Source of the DNA: Dipteris shenzhenensis
Lineage: Eukaryota; Polypodiophyta; Polypodiopsida; Gleicheniales
DNA: 64,000 bases
Assembly (NCBI GenBank): GCA_047967505.1
Contig: CM106539.1
Direction: 5' to 3' (one strand)
Shown piece after piece: positions 12,203-23,401 of the stretch (positions are counted from its first letter, which is position 1; each line of letters begins with the position of its first letter). Below the pieces are notes generated by a model. It was not told where the DNA came from. It saw nothing but the letters and a program-made list of their open reading frames with translations, and did no database searches. The position numbers and the translations under genes were made by a program.

Positions 12203-12977
12203 CCCATTTTCATGGCAAACTTTGCCAAAATCCTTGATGTCAGTCGTGGAAATAGGGAGCTCCCATTTAGCCGACTTGGAAGGTGAGTCTATTAGATGCC
12301 GTCCCCATAGACATAGAAGATCGCCTTTGCTAATGGGTCTGGCAGTTAGGGGATACTCCCCATAGATGCACCAATCGTATCTTGGCTATAATTGGATTAC
12401 CCTCCACCGATGAGGATCTGAGAGGGGTACCCCACACCTCCGTCCAAAGATGTGCGTCGATGTGGAGGCATGCAATTTGGCAAATTTAGAATTGAGGGGG
12501 GCCAGTTCACGTGCACCGGCTACATCGCTCTTGTAAGGGGATGGTGCAATGGTGTGGCTGGTGCGCAGACCAGCGGTGCACTCCAAATGTTTTCAAGACC
12601 CTTAAATCTGTTCACGCGCATAAATGCCCTCCCTCACGGAAGACCAGCTCCACCGGTTGTTGCTGTCCTGAAAATGTCAAACATTGTTTGTGCTTCCCCT
12701 CTGTAGGATCTGCACCAAGAAGTGTTGACCTGTTATGTAGGATCTGCACCGGTGAGCTGAAGAAGTGTTGACCTGTTATTGCGGTGGCGGAGTGATGCTA
12801 GAATCTTCAACCTGAAATATGAAAGTGAGAAATAGAGCACCAATGGTACATAAACGCGCAATCCATATTAAACTAAATAATGGGCATCCGACCTCGCTTT
12901 TTCTTCAGAGTGTGCACTAAGTCTCATTCACCTTATTTTCCTTGGTTGTGTGAATGGAGCCGTATTATAATTTCGGG

Positions 12978-12997
12978 GCAGCTTCGTGAGAAGCTGC
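12978..12997 (+). promoter_or_regulatory. Perfect hairpin upstream of kinase A
   Basis: GCAGCTTC GTGA GAAGCTGC forms an 8-bp stem with a 4-base loop, 78 bases before the kinase A start codon. If transcribed it would lie in the 5' leader. Kinase B lacks it. A short upstream frame (13013-13039, 8 codons) and an overlapping out-of-frame ATG (13059) follow it. Confidence 0.4.
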
Positions 12998-13074
12998 GAT
13001 TTGAGAATATTCATGGTTGATATAATGGAATATACTTGAGGTTTACCTTCGTCTCCACATGAGAAGCCATAGCT

Positions 13075-15489
13075 ATGGAGTTCTCCACCTCTCCAGCGAT
13101 GGCTACCTGCTCCTCCTCCTGCACCAGCCATGGTTCCTTCTCCTCCTCCTCCTCCTCCTCCTCCCTCCCCCGCTTTCCTTGGCCCTCCATCGATTCCAGC
13201 TCCCATAATTCCTCCCCCATCACCCCTTCCCCTCATCTCCCTCTCCTCCTCCCCCTCCCCCACATCTCCCACACCCTCCTCCACCTCTCCCTCGACTCGC
13301 TTCGCGTCTGCCCCGACCTCTTCCAAGAGCTCAACCTCCTTGCTTGGCAGCACCGCATCGAGAGCTTGGTTCCCCACTCGGATGCCCACTCTTTGCTCTC
13401 CACTTTCCTCTCCGATCCCAACGTCCGCTCCAACTTCTCTTCCTACTATGCCCTCTGTCGTAACGACTCCGTTGGTACCCAGTCTTCCTTGCCTCAGCCT
13501 CACGCGGGCGTGCACAAGACTTTCCTCAGTCCGAAGCTCTTGGTCTTCTTCAAGGAGATGATCGCAATGTTCCAGCTTCTGTGCGAAGCGGAGGCGCTTG
13601 GGATCGTGTCTGTCTGCAGTAAATATCAACAAGAAGAAGATTTATTGGCTGCTTTGAAAACGCAAGCAAATTGCTTCCAGCAGAGAGACTTCCAGGCTTT
13701 GTCCGTTCGCATCGAGAGCTTCCAAAAAAACCTGACCGAGAATGGTGGTCGCGACGAAGGTCTCGAAGCTAGGTGCCTTGTTCTTTACTGCCTGACTCTG
13801 GACACCTTGTCAAGAGTCTCTGCAGAGAACATAGCAAAAGCCCGCATCAACTTGCGCCAATGCAAAGTCTTGCAGCTTATCTATATGCGCTTAAACGCGT
13901 ATTTTGTCGAGCTGATGCATCTCTTCTCAGTCACTGGGTCGTGGCATCATTTTCTGTCAGTCGTCAGTTTGTTCGACGGAATCGGCAAAGAGTTGTGCAG
14001 GCTGCTCCTCTATGGTCGTAGATTTCTTGCGGACTGCTTTCGCTACTCGTGGGTAAGTTGGCCAATTCCAAGAATGGTTAGTCATTGGGAACTCCTGGCT
14101 TTCTTAGAGGATCTCGATTTTCACTGCAAACAGTTATCTTCAAAAATTCAGAACATCATTGAAATCAAAGCGCCTCATTTGGAACTTCTCAACTTGCAAC
14201 CTGCTTTGGTGAAAGCAGCCCAATATGATCATCTGGCTCTTTACTCGGAGCTGCAAACATGCTGGACTGACTCCAATCCGGACAGCCATAACAATCAAAC
14301 GGAACACTCCAATCCGAACAGCCATAAGAGTCAAACGGAACAGACTGGCGAAACTTGTCTAGAAAATGGCGATTCGCAAACCGGAATGTCACACAAAGCT
14401 AAGTGGCTCTCACCTATTTTTCTCACATCCTTCAAAGCCATAGCAGTCAGACTGAACAGCCATGGTAGTCAAACCGGAACACCGGAACAGAATACCGAGC
14501 AACTAAAGAAAAATATCTTGCAAGATGATACTCCCAAAATCGAAAAGTTACACAAAGCTAAGTGGCTCTCCCAGAGTATTCTGAGCCATTGTAAACTGGA
14601 GTTTGAAACCTCAAGAGATCTCTTCGTCGAGCCAGAGCATGTGAAACGCGGACGCTACTTGGAGAGAGGAAGCACTGCGGAAGTTTACGAGGTCACGTGT
14701 TGGGGCGACAAATACGCCATGAAACAACTTTGGGCGGAGACAGTTCCATCAAGGGACGAGTTATTTCTTCAGTTCAGATTACCTCATCCTCACATTGTGA
14801 GAGTCATTGGCTACTCTTCCGGAGTGGAGGGTAATCGGCACAGGGCATTGCTAATGGAGCTCATGACCTGCAGTTTAAGGAGTCTCATTGATAATAGAGG
14901 GAGGCCCTTTCCAGAGGTGGTGGCAGTAGATATTATGCTCCAAATAGCCAAAGCAATGGAGTACTTGAACAGGCAAAAAATCTTACACAGGGACATTAAA
15001 GCATCGAATGTTCTTGTGGATGGAGGAAAAAGCGTCGACTACTGGGGGGAGGGTTTTATCCATGTCAAGGTAGCCGATTTTGGAAATGCTAGGGAGTACA
15101 ACAGGAAAGATCTAACAGCACCTATAGGCACATTATGTTGGAGGGCACCTGAGATCACGTCGAACAAAAAACAATCTTCGGGAGCCCTCAATGCGTCTAC
15201 CGTTAGCGAGTATGATTTTCGTGCAGATGTTTACAGTTTTGGGATAACCTGTTACGAGATTGTTTCAGGAAAGAAGCCTTATGAGGGAAAAGATGCCAAC
15301 TCAGCCCTGCTCCAGAAAATTGTCAATGGACTTAGGCCAACACTACCCGAGAACATCCACGGACGTTTATCAGATCTTATAAAAGCTTGCTGGAATGGCA
15401 AGCCTGAACGACGTCCCCTCTTTCCAGAGATTTGTCATACGTTGAGAGAAATCAAATTTGAGTTGCTAGCACCCTTAAATTATTGCTGA
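13075..15489 (+). CDS. Protein kinase A with plant MLKL-like layout
   Basis: This 804-residue intronless gene encodes a serine/threonine-type kinase of the TKL kind. Residues 1-70 are Ser- then Pro-rich. Residues about 255-365 (from INLRQCKVLQL) resemble in pattern the helical N-terminal domain of plant MLKL-like kinases (DUF1221), a match from memory. Residues 400-425 hold two NQTE/SQTE repeats, and HKAKWLS occurs twice. The kinase domain starts near 528 and has the ATP-binding lysine K550, HRD at 638-640, DFG at 668-670 and APE at 691-693, so catalysis looks possible. In the glycine loop the first glycine is replaced (LERGSTAEV), unlike in kinase B. The start is the ATG at 13075; a second ATG at codon 9 corresponds better to the ancestral ATG of gene B. 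A perfect splice-donor string (GGTAAGT) lies inside the frame near 14050. The substrate is unknown; a membrane-linked stress role is inference only. Confidence 0.9.
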   Translation: MEFSTSPAMATCSSSCTSHGSFSSSSSSSSLPRFPWPSIDSSSHNSSPITPSPHLPLLLPLPHISHTLLHLSLDSLRVCPDLFQELNLLAWQHRIESLVPHSDAHSLLSTFLSDPNVRSNFSSYYALCRNDSVGTQSSLPQPHAGVHKTFLSPKLLVFFKEMIAMFQLLCEAEALGIVSVCSKYQQEEDLLAALKTQANCFQQRDFQALSVRIESFQKNLTENGGRDEGLEARCLVLYCLTLDTLSRVSAENIAKARINLRQCKVLQLIYMRLNAYFVELMHLFSVTGSWHHFLSVVSLFDGIGKELCRLLLYGRRFLADCFRYSWVSWPIPRMVSHWELLAFLEDLDFHCKQLSSKIQNIIEIKAPHLELLNLQPALVKAAQYDHLALYSELQTCWTDSNPDSHNNQTEHSNPNSHKSQTEQTGETCLENGDSQTGMSHKAKWLSPIFLTSFKAIAVRLNSHGSQTGTPEQNTEQLKKNILQDDTPKIEKLHKAKWLSQSILSHCKLEFETSRDLFVEPEHVKRGRYLERGSTAEVYEVTCWGDKYAMKQLWAETVPSRDELFLQFRLPHPHIVRVIGYSSGVEGNRHRALLMELMTCSLRSLIDNRGRPFPEVVAVDIMLQIAKAMEYLNRQKILHRDIKASNVLVDGGKSVDYWGEGFIHVKVADFGNAREYNRKDLTAPIGTLCWRAPEITSNKKQSSGALNASTVSEYDFRADVYSFGITCYEIVSGKKPYEGKDANSALLQKIVNGLRPTLPENIHGRLSDLIKACWNGKPERRPLFPEICHTLREIKFELLAPLNYC

Positions 15490-15769
15490 CAGGGTCTTCA
15501 CTGTAATTAATCCTGGGAGCTCCTATACGGTGTTAAAAAACCATGTAAAGTATTTGAGGTTTCATTTTGACAAGGCCTGAGGTCAATCGTGGACCCCCAT
15601 CTCTCTTGACCTTGGCAACTCATTTTTCTCTCTAATATGCTTGACTTTTCTCAAACTTTCACTGGGAGGCTTCTCCCGGAGCTGGAATGAGAGTAGCCTG
15701 TAGGTCGGCTGCTGAAGTTGGAATTGTAGATACACATCCCCACGAAGGCAGCTCTGATCTGCTTTATAT

Positions 15770-16560
15770 TTGGCACATAGCACTTTGTACTGATCACATA
15801 ACTACACATCATGTGGAGGGAGAGTTGGCATGCTTCATCTCCAACAATTATAAGACCAAGGACGTGCCCTTCCTTCGATAGATTGCGTGTTGCATTTAGC
15901 ACATTGCACATTGCATTTCACATATGGCACACAGCACTTTGTACTTGTCACCTAACCACACATTTGTATGGGGGGAAAGTTGACACGCTGCCTCTCCAAC
16001 AATTATAAGACCAAGGACGTGCCCTTCCTTGGATAGATTGCATGTTGCATTTAGCACATTGCACATTGCATTTCACATATGGCATATAGCACTTTGTACT
16101 TGTCACCTAACCACACATTTGTGTGGGGGGAAAGTTGACACACTGCCTCTCCAACAATTATAAGACCAAGGACGTGCCCTTCCTTGGATAGATTGCATGT
16201 TGCATTTAGCACATTACACATTGCATTTCACATATGGCACATAGCACTTTGTACTTATCACACAACCACACATTTGTGTGGCGCTCCGAGTTGACATGCT
16301 TCCTCTCCATAAATTATAAGACTAAGGAACGTGTCCTTCCTTGGGTCAATTGCATGTTGCATTTAGCACATTGCACATTGCATTTCACATATGGTACATA
16401 ACACTTTGCACTTATCATAGAACCACACATTTGTGTATGGGGAGAGTTGGCACGCGCTCTCTCCAAAAATTATGAGACCAAGGAGCATGCCCTTCCTTGG
16501 CTAGATTGTATATTACATTGAGTACGTTGCACATTGCATTCTATAGATAGTACTTTACAG
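15770..16560. repeat. Minisatellite with 155-156 bp unit, about five copies
   Basis: The string CCAACAATTATAAGACCAAG starts units at 15841, 15996 and 16151, with degenerate forms at 16307 and 16463, giving spacings of 155, 155, 156 and 156. Each unit also holds a GCACATTGCACATTGCATTT block. Copies diverge toward the right end, and a partial unit precedes the first. It lies 0.3 kb past the end of kinase A, just beyond the edge of the duplicated kinase segment. Confidence 0.9.
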
Positions 16561-17330
16561 ATAACACTTTGCTTTGAAAATAGGATTTTGTATTCAACAA
16601 ATAGCATTTTGCTGAGTCGATAAAGGAGAGAGTAGCATGCTTAGAAATTCAAAGAGCCCACTTGCAACTCCATAAACATCCACAAAGATTTGTCAAACTT
16701 GGATTCGGATGGCACCTCGTTTCCACGTGCTCCTATTGGAGCTATGGAGGACGTGCATACTACACACCTAAAAGAGGGCGATTGGACACAAGCTTTGAGC
16801 ACGCTAAGTATTCCTTGAATTGCTAGTTGGATGACTTCTGTTTGTGTGTTGGACCATTTAGCAGGCTAGAATTAGTCATAAGAATTTGCACTGCTTCATC
16901 ATTTGCAGTTTGCTGGAAGACCCATTCATGATTACCTCAAAAACTTCACGAGGGTAAGACTCAATTCATGAAACGAGCAAAGCAAACTAACATGAACGGA
17001 TTTGAAGCAAGTAAAACTAACTTGCATAGCAGAGTATTCACATAACAGTCTGCAACAAGAAGAACTAATGGGGCGAATCTCTAGCTTGTAGCGTAAGAAC
17101 AGCTTGATGGTGCAACTACGTGAAGCAAAACTCTTTTATATAGTACAAAGTGCTGGGAAAAGAGGTAGGATTGTCTATGTAAAGATCCCATGTGTTCTTC
17201 AAATTGGCTAGCACATGTTCACTAGCCCGTGCTGCGTGTATCTCTTGAATTTCTTGTTTGACTCCACACCCTGTGGAGGTACAAAATCAACCTGTGGCTG
17301 AATCGGGGCATGTGGATCAGGAGAAGGCTG
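16561..17330. other. Stretch without recognisable gene
   Basis: No clear frames. It may include the lost 3' side of the minus-strand copia element that follows, but I found no LTR terminus. Confidence 0.4.
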
Positions 17331-19540
17331 CTATAAATTTTGATTTTCAACATGAACCTCAGCTGGGGAACCGAATGCTATGGGAAGCATCCCCTCAAAA
17401 ACATCATCCGAAGAAGTTGGAATTGTAAATTCAGCATGTGTATGTGCTGAATTTTTTGAAAATATAACATATCTAGTAACAAAAATCTTGCAAGAAGCAG
17501 GATTGTAGAGATGGTAGCCTTTTCTTTGTGCACTATACCCAACAAAAATGCATTTAATTGCCTTATTTGACAACTTGTATCAAAACTCCATAGGCACGTG
17601 GGCACATGCAACACAACCAAAAACTCTGAAGTGATCCACGGAAGGCTTTCTCCCATGCCATGCCTCACAAGGAGTGATTGCCTTCAAACCCTTTGTGGGA
17701 GCCCAATTCAAAACATAGTTTGCACACATGAGGCCTTCAAGCCAAAACCTGTGAGGCAACTTTTTATGAATGTAACATAATAGAGATAACCCCCAAAAGC
17801 AGATGTCCTCATGGGACTATAGACATCACTATGAATGAGCTGTAATTTGCAGGTGCACCATCCTTCTTGAAAGGAAATCTATGCATCTTGCCAAGGATGC
17901 AACCCTCACATGCATGAGGAGGAGATGACTCCAAAGGAGGCAATGCATCAACCATAGCATGCTTCTAAAGTGTCATTAAGCTGCCATAGCTCATGTGCCC
18001 ATACCTGGCATGCCATATCTCCGCATTCTGCATCACAGTAGTGGGAGTGCTCACTGAAAAATGCAAGATTGGATCTTTTCTCATATATATCAAGCTAAAA
18101 AAGACCCCGATATAAAGTGCCAGACAACATCAAAGCATAGTCATTCTCTTTGTCTCTGACAGCACACTTAGCATCATCAAATACAACCTAAAATCCTCCT
18201 CTATTAAGAGAGGACATTGAAAGTAAATTCTTCTTTATACCTGGCACATAGAGAACATCTGAAATTCTAAAATCTATGCCATCAGTGGATGTGAGAATAA
18301 TGTCCTACACTCCACACACTGAATGTGAAGAATTATTTGCACAAGTCACCTTCTTTTTAGTAGGTGGAGGATGCAAAGATGCAAAAGGACTCTTCTTGGA
18401 AGTGATGTGCTTAGAAGCACCACTATCAAAATACCAAGTATTCAGTGTCTCATTGACACTGAGAGAGCATGCATCCTTTGAAGGATCATAACTACAAGTC
18501 AAGAAATCATAAGGGTCATCCTCAATATGGCTATAGCATCTAAACTACCCATTGAAAAATATGACAGAAAGGCATAGTGCTCTTCCACAAAGTTGGCCGT
18601 AACATCTCCCCCATCATGTGAATGAGGAGTTGATGCATCTGACACAGCCATACATGAATCCCTTTTCTTTTTTTTAGCTATGCACTTCTTGCATTCACCA
18701 ATATAATGACCTGGCTTCTTGTAGTAGTGACAAATGCCCTTCTTTCTGGGCTTATTTGCATCACCCTTAGCCTTATAAGAGGGTTGGCTTGAATCAACTT
18801 TATGCTGATGTGTGGGCTGATTTGTATGTTGCTTTTGATGCCCTTTTTCCTTGGTCTTAAACTTAGAAAGCATGGCATGCTTGCCAACTTGTGTTGCCAT
18901 ATTTCTTCGTGTCTGGTCTTCCTGCAACAGAAGTCCTACCAACTCATGAAAAGAGAGAGGATCGTTGCCCCCCCTCAATGACAAATTTAGCAAGGTGTGG
19001 AAACTAGATAAAACTCAGGAAGCGAATTCAAAGTGGTGGTAATCATCTCTGAATCTAGAATGACGTCATCAATATTTAGCAATTGCTCCCTCAAATCCTA
19101 AAGCTTTGTGAGGTGAGTATTTATGGAATCTCCTTCATCCATATGCGTGTGAGAAAGCTCTCTCTTCAGAAAGGAAACTCTGGCATCATTTCTTGCTGCA
19201 AGCATACTCTCCAATATCTCCCAAGATGCCTTTGAGCTCTTGCATGACCAAACGTGAGGAATAATGAGCCTCTTAATCACTGATAGAGCTTGTGCATCCC
19301 TACAATCCCATCTTTTTCGCTCTATAGTGGGAGCAATTGGAGCAACAACTCCAATTACTTGTGTTGCATTTTGACCTCTACCCCTGCCTTCAGCTGTAGG
19401 AGTGACACGTGTAGCCACAGAATCTGGCCTCATCTCCGTTGACATAATCCCAAAGATGTCTACCAACCAAGATGTTAGGAACCATAAAACTTCACAAGGA
19501 GTAGTTGGCTGTAGTATTTGTAGCTTATCCTCCCAACCAA
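17331..19540 (-). pseudogene. Ty1/copia gag-pol pseudogene lacking RT
   Basis: Read right to left, gag begins near 19535 and runs through HVWSCKSSKASWEILESML and SFLKRELSHTHMDEGDSI (19466-19098). Next is a zinc knuckle written CHYYKKPGHYIGEC in which the second cysteine is tyrosine (about 18730), then the protease motif WYFDSGASKHIT (about 18430). A short integrase piece (YYVTFI) follows and, after a deletion, the post-integrase block KCIFVGYSAQRKGYHLYNP at about 17540. Reverse transcriptase and RNase H are absent. Frameshifts separate the blocks. No LTR or primer site was found next to it. Confidence 0.8.
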
Positions 19541-19849
19541 GGATCCATTGGGTTGATGTATTCGTGATTTGCTAAGTGTGCCGTGCTGAGAACCTAAAGA
19601 GGATTGATCGCATATTTTCACCTAGTTCTATTTTCACCTAGGTTTTTCTACATGTGACATATTGACCAATTGTGACCCAGACCTAGCAAGAACATCATTT
19701 TGTAGACCAAAAAAGGAATATGACTTGTATAGCTATTTGGGACCTGATGTAAGTCTGATAATCATTTGGAAGGAGAGTCACTAAGACATCACTGGAGATC
19801 TTTCTTGGCAAGCAGTTGTCATCCTGTTGACAGCAATGTTATTTGAAGT

Positions 19850-22470
19850 CCTTCGAGATCCTTAATTGCAGTACCAGGTTCTTTTGGAGCTACTCCATTT
19901 TTAGGAGTAGGTTCTTGTGGATCTATTGTTGGCATGTTTCTTATTGTCAGTGTTGCATCATTGAGCATTGCAATCTCCCACAGGTACCACTTCTATGATA
20001 TTCATCATATTAATAAAGTGATATATGTTCTATGTATCAAATGTGAGTAGGATTGCAATGTCTCAAAGATCTTTTGCTTTTTTTAAGCCCAAGTTTCAGC
20101 TGAGAAAGTTGCTCGAAAGTTATCAGGGATGAAGATAATTTGTTGTTCACATTGGAAGGTTCTTGTGGGACTTTCGTTGTGATGGGCATTACTTGTGTGG
20201 CCGATTCTTGCATAACTACCTTGGCGATAGATGCCAAATTCTCAATGAGGAAGGTTCTTGTGAAACTCCCAACATGGATTGAGCTTTTGTCTTGGTAGGT
20301 TCTTGTGTTACTGTCTCTTTTTTCAAGACAAGTTCTTGTGTTACTACCAGTTGCCTTGAAGATGATGCAATAAATTGACATCCCTTTTGATAGACTTACG
20401 ATCGAGTAGGTTCTTGTGTTACTGTCTCCCTTTTTTAGATAGGTTCTTGTGCAACTACCCGAGAGGAGGTAGATGAATTTCTTTCCGTATGGTCCTCCTA
20501 CATTGGTGCTTTTCCCTTGTCCTTGCAATCAAGTTCTCACTGTTCTTGGCATCTTTGCAGAGTAGGTTCTTGTTTGACTACTATTGGTGCATCTGTACTC
20601 ATTGATGCTTTTGTATTGATAGATTTGGGGCTTTACTCTTGCTTTTGCGATGGTTCTGGTGCGATGGTTCTGGTGTACATTTAGACTTAGGGCAAGCATG
20701 AATGGGATGTTGATTGCTCTGGTGTGGCTTGGGTACCCATACATAAGAGTTGCCAAGGTAATATCCCTGGGCCTCGAGTAGTCTTGTGGGAACCCATTGG
20801 TAATGTACCTTCCTTGTTGGATGGCGTAGTCTTCTTCTTTGATGTTTAGGTTTGTTGCTTACATGAGGGGGTGGCTGTCGATGGTGAGGCTTGTTGTTTA
20901 GAGGAAGGGGTGGCTTCATATGTTGAGGTTTCTTTGGAATCCAAAAATATAATTCACCCTCAAAGTATCCTTGAGCCTTCAATAGATCCTTTTGGACCCA
21001 TATTTGCTTGGTTGCCTTCTGTCTTTGTCTTCTTCCTTGGTGGCGTCCTTGTCGAGGTGGGGAGGTGGAAGTAGTTGCTGATGTTGATCCTTGGCTAGCA
21101 ATTGGTGCATCTAGATGGGATGATTCATCACCAAATAACCCTTTGTAAAAGTGTCTTGGATCCAGCTTTTACCAAGAATGGCAGCTTCCGTTAAGGTACC
21201 TAGAGGAGCTACAAAAAACTTGCAAGGCACAATGTAATTGTCCAAGGAAACATTCAACTTTAAAGAACCAATAACCTTAATAGAGGTACCCTCTATGGAT
21301 TGAATTTCAGAATCACATACTTGAAGACGTACTTGGCCAAGATGCTTTAATGTCTCCCAGGAGATGAGGTTGTAGCCTGCTCACCCATCTACCATGGCCT
21401 GTATTCAGCATGTTGCACCTACCGATGTCAGCTCTACCCAAAGTTGAGATGGAGTCATATCTATCTCATTAGGATCAAGGGAATTGTCAATTCCTAATTC
21501 AATTTGACTAGGTAGTACCGCTCTTATGGTGTAAAAAGTTGTAATGGAGTTAAGCTGCTCATCATCAAGGTACATCATCTAAGTGCCCTAAGTAGTCGGT
21601 GGATCTATTGCCACTAGTGTATGCATCCAATCAAGTGAGTCTTCTAGTTTTGGTAAAGGAGCACACCAAGGTTCATCAAGACTCTTCTCACTGTCCTCTT
21701 TCTCATATTTTTTTTACCAGCTTTACCGGCACAGACCTATCGGTGGTATCCGATTCAGCTATACAAATAGATTTCCGGACATAGTGTGACCTTCCATGTT
21801 TGGAGATTAACCCTCATGACTTGTTGATCTTTCCTTAGATAAATGTTGTTGGAGCACCGATCATGGATCAATCCTGCCCCATCATACGCAAGAAAGGTCT
21901 CCCTAGAATAGCCTCATACCCAGGGTTGTTTTGGAAATCCATTACAACAAAGCACACCCGATATGTGAGACCACAAGTTTTGATTTTAATGTCCTTGAGT
22001 ACTCCTATGGGATGAGCCATGCCTCCATCAGCTAATTTAACTACCAAGGAAGTACTCTCTTGGTCGGGACTTTCCCACTTTTCCAAGCATTGTTTCGTGA
22101 TGATGCTAACACCTACTCCTCTGTCTAAGATTGCCATAGCTTTCTGATCACGAAAGGATATGGGTATCACTGCATTCGTGTCATCACTCTCAAAATATTG
22201 GCCCAATTTGTTGAATGGCACCCTTGGAAGGTCTTGAGCATGATTGGAAGATTCAACATTATCAGGATTTGTGGGTTAGGGTGTCACTATTTGCCCATTC
22301 ATCCAATCCGAGAGGTCTCTCCATAGAGTAGGATTACCCCATAATAGTGTCGCGATGGGCATCTTGATCTCAGTGGATAGGAATGAGGCTAATCCTGTGA
22401 TGTCTTGAGGACCAGTGATAGATTCCGAGCCTATTAATTTAGACTCTTCTAAGCCATAAAAGGACATGTT
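19850..22470 (-). pseudogene. Ty3/gypsy-type polyprotein with two retropepsin-like domains
   Basis: Read right to left, a gag-like tail (22467-22276) leads into protease domain 1 (22221-21868): VIPISFRDQKAMAILDRGVG, then YEAILGRPFLRM. The expected D-S/T-G is D-R-G. About 400 bases on comes a second domain (about 21480-21150) with AMVDG-stop-AGYNLISW, KVIGSLKLNV and AAILGKSWI, again the order of a retropepsin. Next is a basic Ser/Thr/Gln/Arg linker, then two copies of a WVxxxLLxAQGYxxGxxYxW motif (about 20990 and 20800) and a run of QEP-containing repeats (20580-19880). No RT or integrase follows. Several stops and frame changes show it is dead. Homology to known elements is from motif pattern only. 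Confidence 0.65.
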
Positions 22471-22559
22471 GTCATCCTCCTTTAGTTGTTGAGGGATTTC
22501 TAATGTTTGAGCAAAACCATCTGAGCATTTGAGAAAATTGGATCAGAATGTAGTTTTTT

Positions 22560-23400
22560 TGTGTCAAAGTTTATGAAAACAATCCAAGTGTATGGACCCC
22601 TTATGTAAAGAAAGGGGTCATATTGCTTAAGAAAAGAAATGGATATCCTCATTTCTGACTAAACAAGTTTTCTAACTCTTGAAGTTCATGAAATGAGGCC
22701 ATGATTATGAAACCGTTTTGTAAATGAAGGGTCCATATTGCTCAATAAAAGAAGTGGTTATCCTTGTAAACTAATAAACCACAACAACCAATAACCAAAA
22801 AACAAATCTTCAAATAAGTTTTCAACCTATGCAAATGAAAATGAAGACATGATTTATCACATAGAAGACATGTTCAAACTTTTGTGATGTAAAATCATCC
22901 TTCAAAATGTCCTACCACAATTATCAAGTGGAGAATAATTAGCACACTATCCTTGTGGTTCAAATTACTTATGGAAAAAAGGATTTCTTATATCCAATCC
23001 AAGGTACAAAAGGAAATGTAACAAATATAGCCAAATTTTAAGTCAATATTTTACACTCATAGTTTGGTATTTTGTTACTAGTTGGTTGAGTTCATGTTAT
23101 TTCAAATAAGTTTCCTACAAAACGTCCTACCACAATTACCAACAAGTGGAGAAACAAACCAAAAATCTACACAAGGAGAAATGCAAAAGGCTCCAAAGAC
23201 ATTTTTCTTGTGGTTCAAAATCTTCATGGAAAAAAGGATTATTATAGATATCTTTTCATTTTGTATTCAACATCATGAAGGTTCAGTCTTCAAAAAAATA
23301 CTAATTTTGTGGTTCAAAATCCTCATGGAAAAACGATTATTATAATAGTCCTTCCATTTTCTGTTGACCATCATGAAAGTACAGCCTCCAAAAACTAAAC
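22560..23400. repeat. Short interspersed direct repeats
   Basis: Two related AAAGGGGTCATATTGCT blocks lie at 22610 and 22720. Three related blocks of the type GTGGTTCAAAATCCTCATGG lie near 22960, 23210 and 23315, the last two about 100 bases apart. No coding sense was seen; this precedes the 3' end of the minus-strand transposase pseudogene. Confidence 0.5.
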
Positions 23401-23401
23401 C

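Noticed and set aside
12928-13632. 234-codon minus-strand frame overlapping kinase A
   Set aside because: Shadow of the TCC-rich start of kinase A; Gly/Glu-rich antisense text. A similar shadow overlaps kinase B (41031-41807).
15770-16560. CRISPR-like array
   Set aside because: Units are long and contiguous without unique spacers; the window is eukaryotic. It is a minisatellite.
20037-20528. 163-codon minus-strand frame with NTRTY repeats taken as a gene
   Set aside because: The neighbouring motif frame gives QEP repeats that fit the polyprotein; NTRTY is the off-frame reading of the same repeats.
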